A stretch of DNA of 62,597 nucleotides from a virus (IMGVR_UViG_3300044636_000600:1-62597), one strand, 5' to 3'. Counted from the first letter of the stretch, positions 49,345-57,778 are shown. Notes: generated from the sequence alone by a model not told the origin. Program-made: numbers and translations.

Positions 49345-50360
49345 AAGCAACACCCAAACAGCGCGCCACGCTGGACAGTATGCAAATTCAATATGACGAC
49401 GAAATTACAGTCGAAAGTGCTTCGGAACTCATAGCCGCCTACATTGAAAAACGAAAACAAATGGTTGAAGACTTCAAGCGAAATAACCCCATTGACGCCA
49501 TTATCGAGCGCTATGGCAACCAACAGGTAGGACGTGATCACAAAATCTTTGCGCCCTGGCGTGCAGAAGCTACGCCGTCCGTCCACATTTACGAGGACGG
49601 ATCTTGGCATGACTTCGGCGCCGGGGTTGGCGGCGACGTGCTTGATTATTTGGGACATTTTTTCTTTGGTAGCAACTACAGCCGAGACACCCACTTCCCC
49701 GACGTGGTTGATCGTATCGGTTCGCTTGACATTAAACCACTCCCCGCCCAGATCAGCCGCCCGAAGCCAGTTAAGCCAAAGCTCACCATTGACCTGGAAC
49801 AGTGCTTGACCTGGCATGACACCATGCCGACGCACCGGCGTGCTTACTGGCATGGCCGCGGACTCACTGACACCACGATCAACCAGTTCTTTTTGGGCTG
49901 GGACGGCAAGCGCTACACGATTCCGTTACTCTATCGGCTGATCCCGTTTGGCGTCAAGCGCCGGCAAAGCGACGTAGACGACGGGATAGACGCCAAGTAC
50001 ATCATGACGACTGGTAGCCGTGCCGGGATCTACAACGCCGACGCGCTGGCCGCCGCCCAACAGTGCATTATCTGCGAAGGCGAGATCGACGCCATGATTT
50101 TGACACAACTAGGCTATAACGCCGTCACGTCAACCGCCGGGGCCGGTTCGTGGAAAGAGGACTGGGCGCGCTTCTTTACCCACGTCAAGGACATTCACCT
50201 ACTGTTCGACAATGACAAGGCTGGCAGGGAAGGCGCCGCCAAAGTTCACGCCACGTTGAGGCGGGCGCGCATTGTCACGCTGCCCGAAGGTGTCAAGGAC
50301 GTGGGCGAGTTGTGGCAAGCCGGGTATGCCGCCAGTTGGCTGAAAGAGAATGTGGGGTGA
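49341..50360 (+). CDS. DnaG-type primase without zinc ligands
   Basis: 339 residues. The N-terminal region corresponds to the primase zinc domain (APWRAEATPSVHIYEDGSWH, DFGAGVGGDVLDYL), but the Cys/His ligands of CHC2 are replaced. A TOPRIM domain follows: CIICEGEIDAMIL with the catalytic Glu, and LLFDNDKAGREGA with the D-x-D. It would make primers or act as a TOPRIM-type accessory of the DnaB helicase encoded nearby. The protein lacks a separate helicase-interaction domain. Confidence 0.8.
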   Translation: MKATPKQRATLDSMQIQYDDEITVESASELIAAYIEKRKQMVEDFKRNNPIDAIIERYGNQQVGRDHKIFAPWRAEATPSVHIYEDGSWHDFGAGVGGDVLDYLGHFFFGSNYSRDTHFPDVVDRIGSLDIKPLPAQISRPKPVKPKLTIDLEQCLTWHDTMPTHRRAYWHGRGLTDTTINQFFLGWDGKRYTIPLLYRLIPFGVKRRQSDVDDGIDAKYIMTTGSRAGIYNADALAAAQQCIICEGEIDAMILTQLGYNAVTSTAGAGSWKEDWARFFTHVKDIHLLFDNDKAGREGAAKVHATLRRARIVTLPEGVKDVGELWQAGYAASWLKENVG

Positions 50361-50606
50361 TTACTCGCCCGCGTCGGTGACGGTGAACAAGTCAGCCACC
50401 GTGATCGGCATACCTTCGGACGCAAAGAAGGCAAGAAGCTTTGACAACACAACAAGGTCAACGCGTTGCATATCGCCACGCATGGCAGCCGACATGGTGC
50501 GAATGTCAACGCCAACATGCTGCGCCAGTTCCGACACATTGACGCTACGTCCAAGCTTCTTTTCATAGTCCTTGACCTGAGCGAATACTGAAAATTTTAT
50601 TGACAT
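50361..50606 (-). CDS. XRE/Cro-family repressor
   Basis: 81 residues; AAGGAG precedes ATG 50606. SVNVSELAQHVGVDIRTMSA is a helix-turn-helix of the XRE type, followed by MRGDMQRVDLVVLSKLLAFF. It is transcribed against the replication genes and its stop abuts the primase stop. The intergenic region upstream has a promoter with two identical palindromes, likely its operator. Confidence 0.75.
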   Translation of the reverse strand: MSIKFSVFAQVKDYEKKLGRSVNVSELAQHVGVDIRTMSAAMRGDMQRVDLVVLSKLLAFFASEGMPITVADLFTVTDAGE

Positions 50607-50684
50607 ATATCTCCTTGTTGCAACGAATGTGAACCATTATGTATTTAGGATACACGACAATGATTAATTGACGCAAATTGACGC

Positions 50685-50721
50685 TTGACAAATACATGTA
50701 CATGCTTTACAATTACATGTA
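50685..50721 (+). promoter_or_regulatory. Rightward promoter with double TACATGTA operator
   Basis: TTGACA (50685-50690), 17-bp spacer, TACAAT (50708-50713). The palindrome TACATGTA occurs at 50693-50700 (inside the spacer) and 50714-50721 (next to the -10 box), 21 bp apart centre to centre, that is two DNA turns. A bound XRE repressor would block the promoter of the ParB-methyltransferase gene. Confidence 0.7.
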
Positions 50722-50806
50722 TGATTTTGACGTATATCTGTCAACGTGTGGCAACCGAGACAGATAGCAAGGTGTACAGCATGACAACCATATACGTAAC
50801 TTTTGA

Positions 50807-50912
50807 CCATTGTTTTTTGAATCGGACGGCTAACTAGGCATTTGCCACGATAGCCGACAGGCGCAGCGTACACCCTGCACCCGTTAGCCGTGCCCGATTC
50901 AGCAAACAATGG
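50807..50912 (+). repeat. Long imperfect inverted repeat in the 5' leader
   Basis: Arms of 28 and 30 nt (50807-50834 and 50883-50912), CCATTGTTTTTTGAATCGG... and the complement of ...CCGATTCAGCAAACAATGG, with a GGCTAAC/GTTAGCC top. A 48-nt loop holds further small hairpins. T-rich sequence follows the right arm. It lies between the repressed promoter and the ParB-methyltransferase start. Could be an RNA switch, an attenuator or a replication element. Confidence 0.55.
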
Positions 50913-50977
50913 TTTTGCTTTTTATCCGTTCATTGCCACCAACGTCGCACCAGCCATTTGTAAATGAGGTGTAATCA

Positions 50978-52681
50978 GTGAGTGAATTGCAACAAGTATC
51001 AGTAGACAAGCTACGACCGCACCCGCAAAACCCGCGCTTGGTACAGCGTGAGGATGTGATCGCCAGCATCGAAACACAGTTACGCGAAAAGGGAAGTTTT
51101 GACCCAGCCCATGCGTTGTTGGTTCGTCCGGTTGCCGATGGCTATCAGATTGTCATGGGCCACCATCGCCACGCCGCAGCCAAACGTGCAGGGCTGACCA
51201 CCGTGCCTTGCTGGGTGCGCACTATCAGCGACAGCGAAGCCTTTATGTTGCTTGCCACCAGCAACGAGCAGAGTGACATGACCCCGCTTGAATGGGGTAT
51301 GCACGCGCTGAACTATCAAGGCAAACTGAAAGAGTACGCTGCCATCGTGGGGAAGGCAGAGAGCAGCATGTACGAAAACCGCAAAGCGGCGGAAGTGTTG
51401 CGGCATTTTAATGAAAAAACTCGAACGTTCGAGATCTCTGCCGAAGGCAAAACTCGAACGTTCGAGTTTTTGGATAAGACGAGTCATTTGTATGCAATCA
51501 GCAAATCAGATCAGTCTATTTGGATGTTGCTTTGCAACTGGATGCTAAATGGCAATAAGGGTCAGCGCGAAGTTGTTGACATCGTTGATGAGGTCAAGCA
51601 ACTAAAGTCTGACCACGCCTTTTTGCAACCCTACGAAAAGGTTGTTAGCCGCTACCTGGAAAACCGCAGCATTGACGGGAAGTCGGTCAAGATGCTGGGC
51701 GATCTAGTGGATAGCACGGTCAAGGCTATCCACCAACGCAGAGACGATCACCCCGAAAGCACCATCGATTTCGATGGCTATATTGATGAGTTCTACCACT
51801 GGCTAATTGACAACAGCGGCGGCGATTCGTGGAACGTTGCCAAGGTTCGCACCCATCGTTCGGAGCTTATCAGAAAGCTTGACACCGAACTGTCTTTGGT
51901 CGGTCGAGTTGCGCTTTACGTTGCCGTTGCTGAATCGTTGCCGCTGCAAGACGAGTCGGTCAATGTCGTTATCACGTCACCGCCCTACAACCTGGGCGCC
52001 AAGAATTGGGACATGGGTGGGGGTGGGCGTGAAAAGCGCGACGGGATTGGCTATGACTCTACCGAGGATTCTATGGACTACGATCAGTACATTGAATGGC
52101 AGATCGCAGTTTTTAAGGAACTGTACCGGGTGGCCCGCCCTGGCGCGTCATTCTTCTACAACCACAAAGCGCGCACGCTTGACGGTCACTGCATTGATCC
52201 GGTGTCATGGGTGATTCGTTCTGATAACCCCTGGACGTATCGCCAGCGGCTAACCTGGGATCGCACGTCAACCCACAATCACGAACCACGCCTTTTCGAC
52301 CAAGTTGACGAAACAATCATTTGGATGACAAAGGGCAAGCCGGCACTTTCCGAGCGCGGTATCGTTGGTGTCAAGTCGGTTTGGTCAGAGTTTGGCCCTA
52401 TCCCGAACACTTGGCACCCCGCCCCATTCACTATCGAACTGCCAAGAATGTTGCTACGTGCCATTGGCGCCGACGTTTTATCTGGGCAAGACAAAGACTT
52501 CACTGTGCTTGACCCATTTGCGGGCAGTTGCACCACCATCGAAGCAGCGCTTGAATTTGGCTGCAAAGGGATCGGTATTGATAAGTCAGAAAGCTATCTG
52601 CGTAAGGCGATTGACGCCCGCCTGGGTAGCGGTTGGTCTTTTGAATTATTGCATGGAGAAAACACTGAAGATGCGGAATGA
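50978..52681 (+). CDS. ParB-domain and DNA methyltransferase fusion
   Basis: 567 residues; GTG start with GAGGTG. Residues 1-110 are a ParB domain (VDKLRPHPQNPRLVQREDVI, IVMGHHRHAAAKRAG). A helical middle follows. Residues about 320-560 form a permuted methyltransferase: the catalytic VVITSPPYNLG comes first and motif I (VLDPFAGSCTTIEAALEFGC) last, the beta-class order of N4/N6 enzymes. The phage probably protects its DNA or marks replication sites. Two copies of a 14-bp palindrome lie within the coding region. Confidence 0.85.
   Translation: MSELQQVSVDKLRPHPQNPRLVQREDVIASIETQLREKGSFDPAHALLVRPVADGYQIVMGHHRHAAAKRAGLTTVPCWVRTISDSEAFMLLATSNEQSDMTPLEWGMHALNYQGKLKEYAAIVGKAESSMYENRKAAEVLRHFNEKTRTFEISAEGKTRTFEFLDKTSHLYAISKSDQSIWMLLCNWMLNGNKGQREVVDIVDEVKQLKSDHAFLQPYEKVVSRYLENRSIDGKSVKMLGDLVDSTVKAIHQRRDDHPESTIDFDGYIDEFYHWLIDNSGGDSWNVAKVRTHRSELIRKLDTELSLVGRVALYVAVAESLPLQDESVNVVITSPPYNLGAKNWDMGGGGREKRDGIGYDSTEDSMDYDQYIEWQIAVFKELYRVARPGASFFYNHKARTLDGHCIDPVSWVIRSDNPWTYRQRLTWDRTSTHNHEPRLFDQVDETIIWMTKGKPALSERGIVGVKSVWSEFGPIPNTWHPAPFTIELPRMLLRAIGADVLSGQDKDFTVLDPFAGSCTTIEAALEFGCKGIGIDKSESYLRKAIDARLGSGWSFELLHGENTEDAE
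51420..51470 (+). repeat. Twin palindromes inside the ParB-methyltransferase gene
   Basis: CTCGAACGTTCGAG occurs at 51420-51433 and 51453-51466, and the second copy is part of a perfect 22-bp palindrome (51449-51470). Copies are 33 bp apart. In the protein they encode the duplicated KTRTFE segments. A DNA-binding site is suspected. Confidence 0.6.
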
Positions 52682-53210
52682 TTTTAAGGATAGAGAGGGC
52701 AGTAAGTCGGCTGATGCTTGGCGTTTTCTGCATAAGACTTACGTGCCTAATTCTTTTTACGGGCTTGACATTGACTTTGTTCTGGTAGCCAAAAAGCCGT
52801 TCCCGTTCATCGTGGCTGTACTCGACATTAAAGTAAAGGGTCATGAGTGGGTAGGCTTTTCGCACATCATTGCTTACAACACCTATAGCCTGGCCCCCGA
52901 ACCATACCGATCACCGGTTTATATCATTCAGATCAATTCCGGTTTTGAACGTATGGACAAGTCCGAACACCGAATGGACATTTATCGGTACATCATGGGT
53001 AACCCATACCCAAAAGAAGAGCCATACACGGTCAAGGAAGAAGCGACGCAGATCACGTGGGACGATTTTGTTAAGTGGGAGGAAAAACTCAGAGATGAGC
53101 GACAATCCGAAATTGAAGAATGGGAACGCCGACAAAGCAACCAGTATCGTGCTGGGCAGATGGCACAGCTACAGGTTGAGCAAACTATGCTCAATATTTG
53201 GCAGAACTAG
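52671..53210 (+). CDS. Hypothetical protein, possibly restriction-endonuclease-like
   Basis: ATG 52671 lies inside the end of the methyltransferase gene, behind GGAGAAAA. The 179-residue protein has NSFYGLDIDFVLVAKKPFPF followed by VAVLDIKVKGHEWVGF; the D ... D-I-K arrangement is reminiscent of PD-(D/E)xK nucleases. A coiled coil closes the protein (RDERQSEIEEWERRQSNQYR). Coupling to a methyltransferase would fit a nuclease partner, but this is uncertain. Confidence 0.5.
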   Translation: MRNDFKDREGSKSADAWRFLHKTYVPNSFYGLDIDFVLVAKKPFPFIVAVLDIKVKGHEWVGFSHIIAYNTYSLAPEPYRSPVYIIQINSGFERMDKSEHRMDIYRYIMGNPYPKEEPYTVKEEATQITWDDFVKWEEKLRDERQSEIEEWERRQSNQYRAGQMAQLQVEQTMLNIWQN

Positions 53211-53223
53211 CGAACAGGTTGTT

Positions 53224-53328
53224 ATGACTCTACTAAGTCAACCTTTCGTGATCAACCCCAAGCAGGCTATCGACGCGTACGAAAAGCTGATCAACAAAGG
53301 CGCCATTGATGTAAAGCGGATTGACTGA
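53224..53328 (+). CDS. 34-residue peptide
   Basis: ATG 53224 to TGA 53326-53328, peptide MTLLSQPFVINPKQAIDAYE then KLINKGAIDVKRID. Positioned between the nuclease-like gene and the initiator gene; a hairpin (53337-53362) follows. The regular helix pattern and spacing suggest a real small protein. Confidence 0.45.
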   Translation: MTLLSQPFVINPKQAIDAYEKLINKGAIDVKRID

Positions 53329-53405
53329 ATCAAGTCGGGCTGGTGGCAACCGCTGCCAGCCCAATCACCCACATTACGTATTCACGGTGAAAAGCAGGAC
53401 GCATT

Positions 53406-54500
53406 ATGAATAAGTTGTTAATCCACGAAGAACCGTTGCAAGTGCTACCATCGTTGGCTGCCAAGATAGGGCTGAACGAAGCAATCATGCTGCAACAGAT
53501 CCACTACTGGCTACGAAAAAGCAAGAACATTCGCGACGGCAAACCGTGGATTTACAACACTTACACCGAATGGGAGAAGCAATTCCCCTGGTGGTCAAAC
53601 CGCACGATCAAGCGAATTGTTGACAACCTGCGCGCCGCTGGACTTATCGAAACAACCAGCAAGTATAACAAACTCAACATCGACCAAACCCTTTGGTACA
53701 CCATCAACTATGGAAAGCTTGACATGGGAGAGTTGACCGAATCGCCTGCTGTTCCCGAAAGTGACAAAATGGCACAATCGGACAGCGCAACCAGTGCCGA
53801 GAGTGACAAAATGTCATTGCCCAAAGTGCCAACTTGTCACAATGGCGGTGACAAAATGGCACAATCGGCACCGGTGGCCGAAAGTGACAAGTTGGCACTA
53901 CCATTACCAAGAGATATACAAGAGAATACAACAAGAGAGAATAGCGCGTGCGCGCAGCCCGAAGCGCCGCAACCGGCGACACCTTCCCCCCTCCCTTTGT
54001 CGGCTCATTCTCAACCAGCAGCAGGCGGGCTTGAGAAGCTGCTGAATGCGGCGCGTGAGAATGCCAACGGCAACTATGGCAAGCGGCAAGCCCAAACCCA
54101 CATTGACGGCTTAAAGAAAAAGCTTAACACCTTTGGAATTGATCAGGCGCAATTTACGGCAATGGTTGATTCTCACTTGTCGATAAAGGGAACCAAGGAT
54201 CTGGCCGACGGCGACAGTGAAGCGGCGGATCGGGCATTGCGCAAAGCTCAACAGTTCGTGGTGGACTTGTGCGGTATCGGGCAGCGTTTTTGGACGGCTG
54301 ACGGCGTAAACCTTGTTTGGGATAGCTGGAAGAAAAACGATTGGCGTAGCGACCCGTCAGAACAGCAGCTACTGGAACATGCAAGCCAAATGGTGGCGGG
54401 CAAGGTTGGTAAAGGCAACAAGGGTGGCGCAACGTCTAGCGCCAACGGTAACGGCAAACCTGCTGGCGTCTATGTCGGTGTAGCGGAGAACCTGAAATGA
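53406..54500 (+). CDS. Replication initiator (winged-helix, lambda O-like)
   Basis: 364 residues. The N-terminal winged helix (NEAIMLQQIHYWLRKSKNIR, SNRTIKRIVDNLRAAGLIET) is typical of phage replisome organisers. A low-complexity middle contains direct repeats (ESDKMAQS) produced by iteron DNA. The C-terminal domain (residues about 230-350) probably contacts the helicase encoded next. The gene overlaps dnaB by 4 bp. This organisation is that of lambda O, with the origin inside the gene. Confidence 0.75.
   Translation: MNKLLIHEEPLQVLPSLAAKIGLNEAIMLQQIHYWLRKSKNIRDGKPWIYNTYTEWEKQFPWWSNRTIKRIVDNLRAAGLIETTSKYNKLNIDQTLWYTINYGKLDMGELTESPAVPESDKMAQSDSATSAESDKMSLPKVPTCHNGGDKMAQSAPVAESDKLALPLPRDIQENTTRENSACAQPEAPQPATPSPLPLSAHSQPAAGGLEKLLNAARENANGNYGKRQAQTHIDGLKKKLNTFGIDQAQFTAMVDSHLSIKGTKDLADGDSEAADRALRKAQQFVVDLCGIGQRFWTADGVNLVWDSWKKNDWRSDPSEQQLLEHASQMVAGKVGKGNKGGATSSANGNGKPAGVYVGVAENLK
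53761..53899 (+). other. Iterons, probable origin of replication
   Basis: GTGACAAAATGGCACAATCG occurs at 53761 and again at 53848. Related copies GTGACAAAATGTCATTG (53803) and GTGACAAGTTGGCACT (53884, and inverted at 53840-53825) complete five sites. An AT-rich stretch with GAGATATACAAGAGAATAC follows at 53911, suitable for unwinding. Confidence 0.7.
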
Positions 54501-55906
54501 CAGAACAAACAAACACGAACCAACTACTAAGCGAAGCGATCACGGCGGCTGATCACCTGGTGGGCAACCTGTATTTCAACCTGGGCGCTATCCCGGTCAT
54601 GGCGGGCAAGTTGCACCCCGACGATATGCCCGACTGCGACGCGCGGGTTGTCTACACAGAAATGTGTCGGCTGCATATCTCGCCAACACAGAAGTTAAGC
54701 GCGGGCGCGTTGGAAGCAGCGCTGAAAGGTGTCGGCTTTAACTTTAAGTACCTGGGTGGGCTACAAAGCCGTGTGGGCATTGACGGGCTTGACGTGCTGG
54801 AAGACTATGCACGGACGATCACCAACTGGGCGGACGTGCAGACGATTAAGCGCACGGCTATGCAGGTTGTCACCGAAGCGGACAAACCTGGTGCGAGTGC
54901 TGAACAGCTTTACCCACTAATGGCGCAATCGCCACAGTCACGGCAAACCGGTGGGCTGCGTGACATTAGCGAGTACGGCAATGAGTTGCTGGCAGACATT
55001 GACGGCTGGGAACGTGGCACGACGATAGAGGGATTTTCGACGGGCTTTGCCGCGCTGGAACGTTTCTTTCGGCTAGAGAAGCAACGCCTATACTTGATTG
55101 CGGCGCGCCCATCTATGGGCAAAACGTCACTCGCTATGGAAATTGGGCGCAAGGTGGCGAAGGAATTGCAGGACAATGACGAACGTGGCTGCGTGGCCGT
55201 GTTCAGCGCCGAAATGTCTGGTAAGAGTCTTGTCCTGCGCATGGCGGCGGCAACGGCGGGCGTCAACGCGCAACGGGTGAAAAATGGGATAGCCGAACCT
55301 GGTGAGTATGAAGGTATACGTCAAGCCATTCGGGATAACAACGATCTTGGTATCAAGATTGACGAAAGCGCCAGCCCGTCACCCGAAAGCATGTATTACA
55401 AGCTTGCCATGATTAACGCGGTTTGCCCGGTTAAGTTGGTGATTTTCGACTTCATTGAACTTGGCAACCCCGACAAGAAGACACAGAAACAGTCATTCAG
55501 CGAAGAACAACGGGTAAGCGCCATTGCGGTTGGGTTGAAGAACGTCGCCAAGCAACTGGACGCGCCAGTGATTGCGTTAAGCCAGTTGAGTCGTGAGGTA
55601 GACAAGCGCGCTGACAAGTTGCCTGTACTGGCTGACTTGCGCTATTCGGGCATGTTAGAACAGATCGCGGACGTGGTGGTTTTCGTCATGCGTCCAGAAT
55701 ACTACCTCAAGCGCAACATGACTTGCTACCTTGACGAAACCTATGGGCCAGCCGAAGAGGGGCTGAATCACCCACACGGGCAAGGCGTCGCTTACGTGAG
55801 TGTTGCCAAACAGCGTGACGGCAATGTTGGCATTGCGGCTATGCACTTTACTGAACGGTACACGCGCTTTGGCGATCTGGAAATGCAAAGAACGGAGTTA
55901 AACTAA
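54497..55906 (+). CDS. dnaB: Replicative DNA helicase (DnaB family)
   Basis: 469 residues. The N-terminal helical domain is followed by the RecA-like motor. Walker A is AARPSMGKTSLAME. Walker B region is LVIFDFIELGNPDKK, with VIALSQLSREVDKRADKLP (H3/sensor) and ADVVVFVMRPEYYL. It unwinds DNA ahead of the fork and works with the primase at 49341 and the initiator upstream. Confidence 0.93.
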   Translation: MTEQTNTNQLLSEAITAADHLVGNLYFNLGAIPVMAGKLHPDDMPDCDARVVYTEMCRLHISPTQKLSAGALEAALKGVGFNFKYLGGLQSRVGIDGLDVLEDYARTITNWADVQTIKRTAMQVVTEADKPGASAEQLYPLMAQSPQSRQTGGLRDISEYGNELLADIDGWERGTTIEGFSTGFAALERFFRLEKQRLYLIAARPSMGKTSLAMEIGRKVAKELQDNDERGCVAVFSAEMSGKSLVLRMAAATAGVNAQRVKNGIAEPGEYEGIRQAIRDNNDLGIKIDESASPSPESMYYKLAMINAVCPVKLVIFDFIELGNPDKKTQKQSFSEEQRVSAIAVGLKNVAKQLDAPVIALSQLSREVDKRADKLPVLADLRYSGMLEQIADVVVFVMRPEYYLKRNMTCYLDETYGPAEEGLNHPHGQGVAYVSVAKQRDGNVGIAAMHFTERYTRFGDLEMQRTELN

Positions 55907-56142
55907 TGCCAACCAAACCAACACCAACACCCGACGCCGCGACCCTGGCGCAATGCCGGCAACTTGGCGCAACCTGGCTGCGCTACCACGGGCCGCACTG
56001 GGCGCTGCGTGACACGACGATCTGGGAACTGTATCGGGACAATGCCGGGCGCCTGGAACGGCGCTTGCTGGGCTACCCCGGCGCCGACTGGCGAGGGTTC
56101 GGCGGGACGTTGCCGATGGATGTGCAGGTGATGACGGAATGA
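55906..56142 (+). CDS. Hypothetical small protein
   Basis: 78 residues, start in a TAATG overlap with dnaB and end in an ATGA overlap. Sequence rich in Arg and Trp (LGATWLRYHGPHWALRDTTI), with a Pro-rich N-terminus. No family recognised. Confidence 0.6.
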   Translation: MPTKPTPTPDAATLAQCRQLGATWLRYHGPHWALRDTTIWELYRDNAGRLERRLLGYPGADWRGFGGTLPMDVQVMTE

Positions 56143-56354
56143 CAACGTACATAATACAGGTATGGTGGCCCACCGCGCAGGAATGGCGTGACGATGTTGC
56201 CCCCTATCCTGCCGACGAATTGACGCAGGTAAAAGAGTGCCTTGCTATGATGCGCGAAATAAGGCCGCACCGCCAGTTTCGCCTGGCGCGGCGCGTAACG
56301 ACTATAGCTGATACCGTGATTGATCCGACGTCGGAGGAGGAGACGGATGATTAA
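56139..56354 (+). CDS. Hypothetical small protein
   Basis: 71 residues (MTTYIIQVWWPTAQEWRDDV ...), beta strand then helix, resembling small single-domain proteins of phage replication clusters. Ends in an acidic tail and overlaps the next gene by 8 bp. Confidence 0.6.
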   Translation: MTTYIIQVWWPTAQEWRDDVAPYPADELTQVKECLAMMREIRPHRQFRLARRVTTIADTVIDPTSEEETDD

Positions 56355-56559
56355 CGAGCTACATGTTATGTGGTATATCAGGAAATTGCATGGCGGGATT
56401 GTCTGTGGCCCTGGACATATCATGGATCAGGATACAGGGAAACCCAAGTGTAAGGCGCGATGTAGTGACAACATAGCTTGGCAGGACAACATACTTGCAC
56501 CCGACGCTGTGACATGCAAGCGTTGTCAGAGGCTGTTAGAGGGTGAGGCGGCAGAATGA
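56347..56559 (+). CDS. Small zinc-finger-like protein
   Basis: 70 residues from ATG 56347 (GGAGGAG upstream). Cys pairs at KCKARC and TCKRCQRLL can bind zinc. The rest is a short alpha/beta region (MINELHVMWYIRKLHGGIVC). Unknown function. Confidence 0.6.
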   Translation: MINELHVMWYIRKLHGGIVCGPGHIMDQDTGKPKCKARCSDNIAWQDNILAPDAVTCKRCQRLLEGEAAE

Positions 56560-56771
56560 CACCACCCAACCAACACCAAGAAGCCCTAGCCGTCGCCCTG
56601 CAATGGCTGCAATTGTTTCGTGGTTATGCGCCGGTTATCGCCCCAACCGCTGATCCGGCGCTACGCAAACGTAATCAGGTACAGCTTGCCAACGTGCTAG
56701 CGTCGGAGGAGTTGGCGGCGGCCGTTGTGATGATTGAGGGATTGGTGAACAAGGAAGAGGTGACGGAATGA
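56556..56771 (+). CDS. Hypothetical helical protein
   Basis: 71 residues overlapping both neighbours by ATGA. Helical (QEALAVALQWLQLFRGYAPV), no recognised motif. Confidence 0.6.
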   Translation: MTPPNQHQEALAVALQWLQLFRGYAPVIAPTADPALRKRNQVQLANVLASEELAAAVVMIEGLVNKEEVTE

Positions 56772-57202
56772 CCGAGCATCATGAGACACAGGTATTGGTA
56801 ACACAGTCAGTTAATCGCCTGACGGCCAGCGCCTACGCATTAGCATCGGATTACAAGTTTCGGCGCATGAACCGAAATTTGGCATGGGACAACTTCATCA
56901 TTGATCGCGCCCTAAAACCGGAGATGAGCGCCAGTGATTTTCATGACTTGTTTGACCGAGTTAGCGCCAGCCCGTTGCAAGGCGCGACGGAGTCCGTATC
57001 GTTCGAGCCGACGCACATCGATACGCTGGTGGAAGGCAAGCATACGCCGGTGCAGATTAAGCAGCAACAAAACGGTGTATTCGCCATGATCTGGGCGAAC
57101 GGTAGCACGGGCAGCCAGCCACCATGCTATCCGCCAGATCCAGCGCGATTTGTCCCCGTGGGTGATTATCAGATGAGTGAAGCGGACGAGGTGAACGCAT
57201 GA
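56768..57202 (+). CDS. Hypothetical protein
   Basis: 144 residues, ATGA overlaps at both ends. Helical start (ETQVLVTQSVNRLTASAYAL) and a Pro/Gly-rich end (NGSTGSQPPCYPPDPARFV). No family recognised; adjacent to a resolvase gene. Confidence 0.6.
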   Translation: MTEHHETQVLVTQSVNRLTASAYALASDYKFRRMNRNLAWDNFIIDRALKPEMSASDFHDLFDRVSASPLQGATESVSFEPTHIDTLVEGKHTPVQIKQQQNGVFAMIWANGSTGSQPPCYPPDPARFVPVGDYQMSEADEVNA

Positions 57203-57708
57203 AACTATCAGCGCAGGCACACCGGCGCCTAGTCGGCAACCTAACCGGCAACGGCGAACAGGCCGCACGTAACACCGCCAACCGGCAAGAGGGCGAGGCA
57301 TTCGAGAAGCGGCTCGACGGCTATCACGCCGAACTCATGGCAACCAACCAGGCGCAAGTCATGCGCACCAACCCGAAGATCCGCATGACGGGGCCAGGGC
57401 GCGCCGCCATCGTCGGCAAGGGGGAATGTGACTACGTGGCGTTGCTCAGTGATGGGCGCGTGGTTACATTCGACGCGAAGTCGAGGGCCAGCAACGCCTT
57501 TAGTATCGGAGCGGACTTTGAACACCAAATGACGTGGCTGCGCAAGGCATCTGACTACGGCCATGCCGCTGGGCTGCTTGTCTTCTGGAAAGAGTACGGC
57601 GCGTGCCGCTGGCACCCGGTGCAGACGTTCGACAAGCGCGTGCGCATGGCCGACGGTGTGTCGGTAAACGGTGTCGAGTGGCTGGCGCTGTTTGCCGCCG
57701 GGCGTTAA
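57199..57708 (+). CDS. RecU-like Holliday junction resolvase
   Basis: 169 residues. NTANRQEGEAFEKRLDGYHA is the RecU-type first helix. GKGECDYVALLSDGRVVTFD then AKSRA gives the D ... D-x-K metal-binding nuclease core, and FEHQMTWLRKASDYGHAAGL plus LVFWKEYG closes the fold. RecU-type enzymes resolve recombination junctions before packaging, consistent with ERF and SSB here. Confidence 0.75.
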   Translation: MKLSAQAHRRLVGNLTGNGEQAARNTANRQEGEAFEKRLDGYHAELMATNQAQVMRTNPKIRMTGPGRAAIVGKGECDYVALLSDGRVVTFDAKSRASNAFSIGADFEHQMTWLRKASDYGHAAGLLVFWKEYGACRWHPVQTFDKRVRMADGVSVNGVEWLALFAAGR

Positions 57709-57726
57709 TCGCGTAGCGTTAATTCC

Positions 57727-57749
57727 GGCACTACGAAAAACATAGTGCC
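57727..57749 (+). other. Hairpin upstream of the adenine methyltransferase gene
   Basis: GGCACTA (57727-57733) and TAGTGCC (57743-57749) with a 9-nt loop. No T-run, so an operator or mRNA structure rather than a terminator. Confidence 0.35.
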
Positions 57750-57778
57750 ACTACAACAGGTTCAGTGAGGACAGTAGC

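Noticed and set aside
50664-50909. 81-residue Cys-rich leftward frame
   Set aside because: It lies over the promoter, operators and long hairpin, and has no ribosome site.
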